Positions 23,449 to 26,504 of a stretch of DNA of 26,504 nt are shown one piece after another. Below the pieces are notes generated by a model that was given only the letters and a program-made list of their open reading frames with translations, ran no database searches and had not been told where the DNA came from. A program made the translations under genes and the position numbers. The stretch's first letter is position 1; every line of letters begins with the position of its first letter. The stretch is from Granulosicoccus sp964435305 (lineage in GTDB: Bacteria; Pseudomonadota; Gammaproteobacteria; Granulosicoccales; Granulosicoccaceae): assembly GCA_964435305.1 (NCBI GenBank), contig CAYSZH010000053.1, positions 1-26,504 on the forward strand, read 5' to 3'.

Positions 23449-24510
23449 TTATCCGTCAGTGAGTGCTTTTGCAATAGTTGTGGCGTTGTGCCGCATCAAA
23501 TCAAGGTAGTTAGGCGCAGGCTCATCCGTTTTTGATAGTGCACCTGGGTACAATTTACCGCCTATCGTACTACCAGTTTCCCGCGCGATCTGCTCAAGCA
23601 ACCTTGGGTCAGCAACGTTTTCAACAAAGACGGCAGAAATACCTTCGGCCCGTATCTGTTCAATCAGATCGGCAACTTCGCGGGCGGATGCTTCACTTTC
23701 GGTACTAAGCCCTTGCGGTGCAAGAAAGATGAGGCCATAGTCGCGAGCGAAGTATTGAAACGCATCATGAGAGGTCACAATGGTGCGCTCGCTTGCAGGC
23801 AACGCGGAGATCATATCTTTAATTTGCCCATCTAGAAGCTCGATTTCAGCAATGTAAGCGGCTCTGTTTTGATAGAACATTGATGCACTTTCTGGCGCTG
23901 CTATTGCTAAAGCTTCAGCGATATTGTCGACATACACAACAGCGTTTTTCAGGCTTAACCAGCCATGTGGGTCGAATTCCCCATGATCATGATGATCGTC
24001 ATGTCCATCCGAATCGCTGTGTTCGTCATCGTCATGTTCGTCTTTATGCTCGTCATCCTCGCGCCCGTCCGCATCTTGCGTTTCTTCTTCCTTAGCGTGC
24101 TCGTCGTCGTGCTCGTTGTTATGATCATCATCGTGTTCGTCATCATGATGCTCTTGCATAGCGATGAGCTCGAGACCATCCGTTGTTACTACTGACACAC
24201 CCTTAAATTCAGCCGCTTCTGCCAACCGTTCAAGCCATCCTTCAAAGTCCAGACCGTTGGTAAATAGTATCTCAGCTCGACTGATCGCTTTTGCATCAGC
24301 AGGAGTGGGTTGGTATACGTGCGTGTCGCCATTGCGACCAACCAGAGTCGTAAGTTCAATGGCATCACCACCAACGCGTTGCACCATGTCGCCAAGTATC
24401 GAGAATGTCGCGACAACTGGAATAGGTTCTTCGGAGTAGCTTGTGCCTGGCAAGCCGGAAATCGCCATGGCGATAGCAGCAAAGCTAAAAAATTTGTGTC
24501 GAGTAGTCAT
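23449..24510 (-). CDS. znuA: Zinc ABC transporter substrate-binding protein ZnuA
   Basis: 353 residues from the ATG at 24510, which has AGGA 6 nt upstream. A GTG at 24528 that overlaps the znuB stop is possible but lacks a ribosome site. A signal peptide ends near residue 26. Expected zinc ligands are His64 (GDTHVYQPTPAD), His182 (DPHGWLS) and His248 (TSHDAFQYF), with Asp301 (ENVADPRLLE) as fourth. A charged loop at about 121-177 holds 13 His plus many Asp and Glu, the classic ZnuA zinc-capturing loop, here unusually long. It delivers periplasmic zinc to ZnuBC. The neighbours confirm it. Confidence 0.95.
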   Translation of the reverse strand: MTTRHKFFSFAAIAMAISGLPGTSYSEEPIPVVATFSILGDMVQRVGGDAIELTTLVGRNGDTHVYQPTPADAKAISRAEILFTNGLDFEGWLERLAEAAEFKGVSVVTTDGLELIAMQEHHDDEHDDDHNNEHDDEHAKEEETQDADGREDDEHKDEHDDDEHSDSDGHDDHHDHGEFDPHGWLSLKNAVVYVDNIAEALAIAAPESASMFYQNRAAYIAEIELLDGQIKDMISALPASERTIVTSHDAFQYFARDYGLIFLAPQGLSTESEASAREVADLIEQIRAEGISAVFVENVADPRLLEQIARETGSTIGGKLYPGALSKTDEPAPNYLDLMRHNATTIAKALTDG

Positions 24511-24524
24511 GATGGTCCTGGTTT

Positions 24525-25391
24525 TCACAGTTCTATTGTTTGTATAGAACGCGTTTGTTGAAAGATACCGCCCCGCAATCCGAAAATGATGGAGACGACG
24601 TATATAGCCCCTGCGACGAGTATGATCGCCGGGCCCGAGGGCAGGCTGTAGTGATAAGAAATAAGTAATCCACTATAGCTTGAAGAAAGCGCGATTGCGG
24701 CTGATAGCGTTATCAAACCGCCAATACTGAGTGTCCAGAATTGTGCTGAAGCCGCTGGCAGAATCATGATACCAACGGCCATCAGTGTGCCAAGTGCATG
24801 GAATCCGCCAACCAGATTCATTACCACTAGAGTTAAAAAAATAAAGTGAGTGATAGCACTTAGTTTACTAACTGAGCGCAGAAAAAGTGGATCGGCACAT
24901 TCAAGTACTAAGGGGCGGAAAAATAACGCCAGCATTACTAACGTTAAGCTGGCGATAGAGCACAACAGAATCAATGCAGCGTCGTCCAGAGCCAGCACTG
25001 AACCGAACAATACATGCATAAGATCTACATTGCTGCCTCGGGTGGAAATAATCAGAACGCCAAGTGCAAGAGAGATAAGGTAAAATGCAGCAAGGCTTGC
25101 ATCTTCGCGCAAGCTGGTAACACGTGTAATAAAACCTGCGAGTAAAGCCACCGACATACCCGCCACCAACCCACCTATGGTCATGGCGCCAAGTGACAAA
25201 CCTGAGATAAGGTAACCGACTGCCGCCCCTGGCAAAATTGCATGCGCCATTGCATCGCCCGTTAAGCTCATGCGCCTAAGCATTAGAAACACCCCTAACG
25301 GTGTTGCCCCCACGGAGACGGCAAAGCAGCCAAGCAGTGCGCGACGCATAAACCCAAATTCAGCAAACGGCGCGAACAGTAGTTCCCACAT
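24525..25391 (-). CDS. znuB: Zinc ABC transporter permease ZnuB
   Basis: 288 residues starting at the ATG that overlaps the znuC stop by one base (TGATG), which predicts translational coupling. About eight hydrophobic segments form an ABC-3 type permease. Marks include FLMLRRMSLTGDAMAHAILPG (about 35-55), where the coupling region contacts the ATPase, and VGGFHALGTLMAVGIMILPAASA near 205-230. A longer frame exists upstream, but it runs inside znuC. It forms the inner-membrane channel for zinc. Confidence 0.93.
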   Translation of the reverse strand: MWELLFAPFAEFGFMRRALLGCFAVSVGATPLGVFLMLRRMSLTGDAMAHAILPGAAVGYLISGLSLGAMTIGGLVAGMSVALLAGFITRVTSLREDASLAAFYLISLALGVLIISTRGSNVDLMHVLFGSVLALDDAALILLCSIASLTLVMLALFFRPLVLECADPLFLRSVSKLSAITHFIFLTLVVMNLVGGFHALGTLMAVGIMILPAASAQFWTLSIGGLITLSAAIALSSSYSGLLISYHYSLPSGPAIILVAGAIYVVSIIFGLRGGIFQQTRSIQTIEL

Positions 25392-26134
25392 CAGTTTGTT
25401 TGCCTGCCGCAAGTGTGTGGCGGCCCACTGCAGGCCTCGCACATCTGACGCGCCAGAAATTGGTTCTCTGCAGTCAGTACTTTTTCAGTTGGACCATGTG
25501 CCACTAGCTCCCTAGCCAGTAGCAGCGTATTGGGAAAGTGTGCATGTACAGCATCCATGTCGTGCAATACCGCCAATATTGTTCGTCCTTCGCCATGCCA
25601 TTGTTTAACCACGTCAATCAGATCTTTCGTAGTTCCAGCGTCTATTGCAGTGAACGGCTCGTCGAGTAGAACAAGTGGCGCGTCTTGCATCAGCAAGCGT
25701 GCAAACAAAGCTCGTTGCAATTGCCCTCCTGAGAGGGACCCGATTGCGCGTTTTTCGAAACCACCCAGACCAACAGCTGACAGTGCGTTTTTGATGCGAT
25801 TGCGATGTGAAGATGATATGCAAGCGAATGCGCCAATCTCTCGCCATAAGCCCATGGCAACCAACTCGATCACTGAAATTGGAAACAAGCGATCTACTTC
25901 TGACTGTTGTGGTAAGTACGAGATTTCTGTTCGATTGAGTTCACCGAGCGACACTCGCCCGGACATTGGTTGCAGCGCACCCGTAACACCTTTAAGCAGA
26001 GTTGATTTTCCAGCACCGTTGGGGCCGACAATTGCGGTCAGGCTGCCTTCGGCGATCTCCGTCTTCAATCTCAATACAGCTGGATTTCGGTTATAGCCAA
26101 GAGAGAAATCCTCAAAGGCGACTGCATAGCTCAT
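25391..26134 (-). CDS. znuC: Zinc ABC transporter ATP-binding protein ZnuC
   Basis: 247 residues from the ATG at 26134, which has AGGTGG upstream; an in-frame longer start lacks support. Walker A GPNGAGKST, Q-loop LPQQSEVD, signature LSGGQLQR, Walker B LVLLDEP and switch His VLHD are present. The C-terminus ends in a Cys- and His-containing tail (CEACSGPPHTCG) that could bind metal. It powers zinc uptake with ZnuB and ZnuA. Its start overlaps the stop of the small upstream frame by four bases (ATGA). Confidence 0.94.
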   Translation of the reverse strand: MSYAVAFEDFSLGYNRNPAVLRLKTEIAEGSLTAIVGPNGAGKSTLLKGVTGALQPMSGRVSLGELNRTEISYLPQQSEVDRLFPISVIELVAMGLWREIGAFACISSSHRNRIKNALSAVGLGGFEKRAIGSLSGGQLQRALFARLLMQDAPLVLLDEPFTAIDAGTTKDLIDVVKQWHGEGRTILAVLHDMDAVHAHFPNTLLLARELVAHGPTEKVLTAENQFLARQMCEACSGPPHTCGRQTN

Positions 26135-26283
26135 AGTCCACCTGGTGTGGAAGTGGCCCAGTAAAAACCGGCCCACAAAGCCGCCGCAATTACGGCTGCA
26201 ATCGCCAGCCGATGAGTAGCCCCGATCATTAACAGGCCCAGCGCTTTCGCAAGAGTGTTCGGTTTGTGTTTTGGCAGGTCCAC
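26131..26283 (-). CDS. Candidate 50-residue membrane microprotein encoded upstream of znuC
   Basis: This frame runs from a GTG at 26283 to a TGA at 26131-26133 that overlaps the znuC ATG as ATGA, the hallmark of a translationally coupled operon gene. The product has a basic N-terminus (PKHKPNTLAKA) and one hydrophobic segment, LAIAAVIAAALWAGFYWA (about residues 26-43), predicted to span the membrane. It lies between the proposed Zur operator and znuC. Against it: no convincing ribosome site for the GTG, alternative starts (TTG at 26307, ATG at 26229), and no recognised family. It could be a remnant or a leader peptide rather than a gene. Confidence 0.5.
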   Translation of the reverse strand: MDLPKHKPNTLAKALGLLMIGATHRLAIAAVIAAALWAGFYWATSTPGGL

Positions 26284-26309
26284 AGTTATACGGAAAATAC
26301 GTCTCAATT

Positions 26310-26324
26310 TGATATATTATATCA
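26310..26324. promoter_or_regulatory. Perfect 15-bp palindrome TGATATATTATATCA, probable Zur operator
   Basis: Perfect 7-1-7 inverted repeat between the divergent znu operon and DUF1826-like gene, in an AT-rich block expected to hold both promoters. Zur boxes in Proteobacteria are AT-rich palindromes of similar kind. The call rests on position and symmetry. Confidence 0.55.
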
Positions 26325-26332
26325 TCACATAT

Positions 26333-26345
26333 GATACAAAGTATC
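26333..26345. promoter_or_regulatory. Second palindrome GATAC-AAA-GTATC in znu/DUF1826 intergenic region
   Basis: Perfect 5-3-5 inverted repeat 9 bp from the larger palindrome and 31 bp before the DUF1826-like start codon. Two neighbouring sites would suit a divergent pair of Zur-controlled promoters. It may instead be part of one extended operator, since TATCAT and ATGATA arms also pair across 26320-26336. Confidence 0.4.
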
Positions 26346-26376
26346 TAAATTCGACTAACAGCTAAGCGAGATACAC

Positions 26377-26504
26377 ATGAATGCTTTGGATTCTGTTGTA
26401 GCGACTGAAGTAGCCCACTGGCGAAGAGTGTCTGCAGTGGCCGATTTGGCAGAGATTTTCGAGCCTTATGTGCAAGTGTGTAGTTGGCATCGGCCCATCG
26501 ACCC
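26377..26504 (+). CDS. N-terminal fragment of probable DUF1826-family protein, cut off by window edge
   Basis: The frame opens at the ATG at 26377 with an AAGCGAG-type ribosome site and stays open to the window end (42 codons). It shows ADLAEIFEPYVQVCSWHRPID, which resembles the conserved N-terminal LAEI...VxxWxRP segment of DUF1826 proteins. Such genes are often found beside zinc-regulated loci, and this one diverges from znuCBA. The molecular function of the family is unknown. Family assignment from 42 residues is tentative. Confidence 0.55.
   Translation, partial: MNALDSVVATEVAHWRRVSAVADLAEIFEPYVQVCSWHRPID

Noticed and set aside
23955..24195. Long frames opposite znuA with Met/Ile/Val-rich products
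   Set aside because: They are mirror images of the His/Asp repeat region of znuA and have no independent coding signs.
24511..24528. GTG start of znuA overlapping the znuB stop (GTGA)
   Set aside because: The overlap is attractive, but the ATG at 24510 has a proper AGGA site and gives a normal signal peptide; kept as an alternative.
1..26504. CRISPR arrays, rRNA or tRNA genes, intact transposases or phage genes
   Set aside because: None was seen; the only repeats are the palindromic elements listed.

Overview
The window looks like a piece of a Gram-negative pseudomonadotal chromosome, most likely a marine or environmental gammaproteobacterium. The pointers are periplasmic binding-protein transporters with signal peptides, a Zur/ZnuABC zinc module, a HupE/UreJ-type membrane protein and several intergenic palindromes of the GGGGTCAG...CTGACCCC type, which resemble REP sequences tied to RAYT transposases. 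Gene density is high and no tRNA, rRNA, CRISPR array or intact insertion sequence was seen. Taxonomy is inference only.

Layout. (1) 1-4.2 kb: the 5' part of a peptide/opine-type solute-binding protein gene (minus strand), divergent from a YtcJ-like amidohydrolase and a short CobW/COG0523 GTPase that lie 9 bp apart. (2) 4.2-9 kb: a flavin monooxygenase with an NTF2-like N-terminal domain (minus), then a 620-bp non-coding gap, an exported metallo-beta-lactamase-fold protein and a HupE/UreJ-like membrane protein that appears to start at TTG. (3) 9-22.3 kb: the main accessory locus, a probable alditol or tetritol uptake and catabolism system. Ten minus-strand genes run MalF-like permease, MalG-like permease, binding protein, UgpC/MalK-like ATPase, zinc alcohol dehydrogenase, SDR, FGGY kinase, AraM/EgsA-like glycerol-1-phosphate-type dehydrogenase, GpsA-like glycerol-3-phosphate-type dehydrogenase and an RpiB-like isomerase. 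A SorC/EryD-type regulator and a class II aldolase with an odd disordered tail diverge from them. (4) 22.3-26.5 kb: a decayed alpha/beta-hydrolase gene, zur, znuA-znuB-znuC on the opposite strand, a possible 50-residue membrane microprotein overlapping znuC by 4 bp, and the start of a probable DUF1826 gene. The znu and DUF1826 genes diverge around AT-rich palindromes that fit Zur operators.

How it fits together. In region 3 the ABC system would import a sugar alcohol. The dehydrogenases and kinase would turn it into a ketose or polyol phosphate, and RpiB and the class II aldolase would feed it into central metabolism under control of the SorC protein. The unusual point is that one operon carries dehydrogenases of two unrelated folds whose classical substrates are opposite enantiomers, sn-glycerol-1-phosphate (AraM) and sn-glycerol-3-phosphate (GpsA). 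It has no visible FAD-linked EryB or triose-phosphate-isomerase-like enzyme. This is the best candidate in the window for an undescribed pathway. Region 4 is a conventional zinc-starvation response with one possibly new small component.
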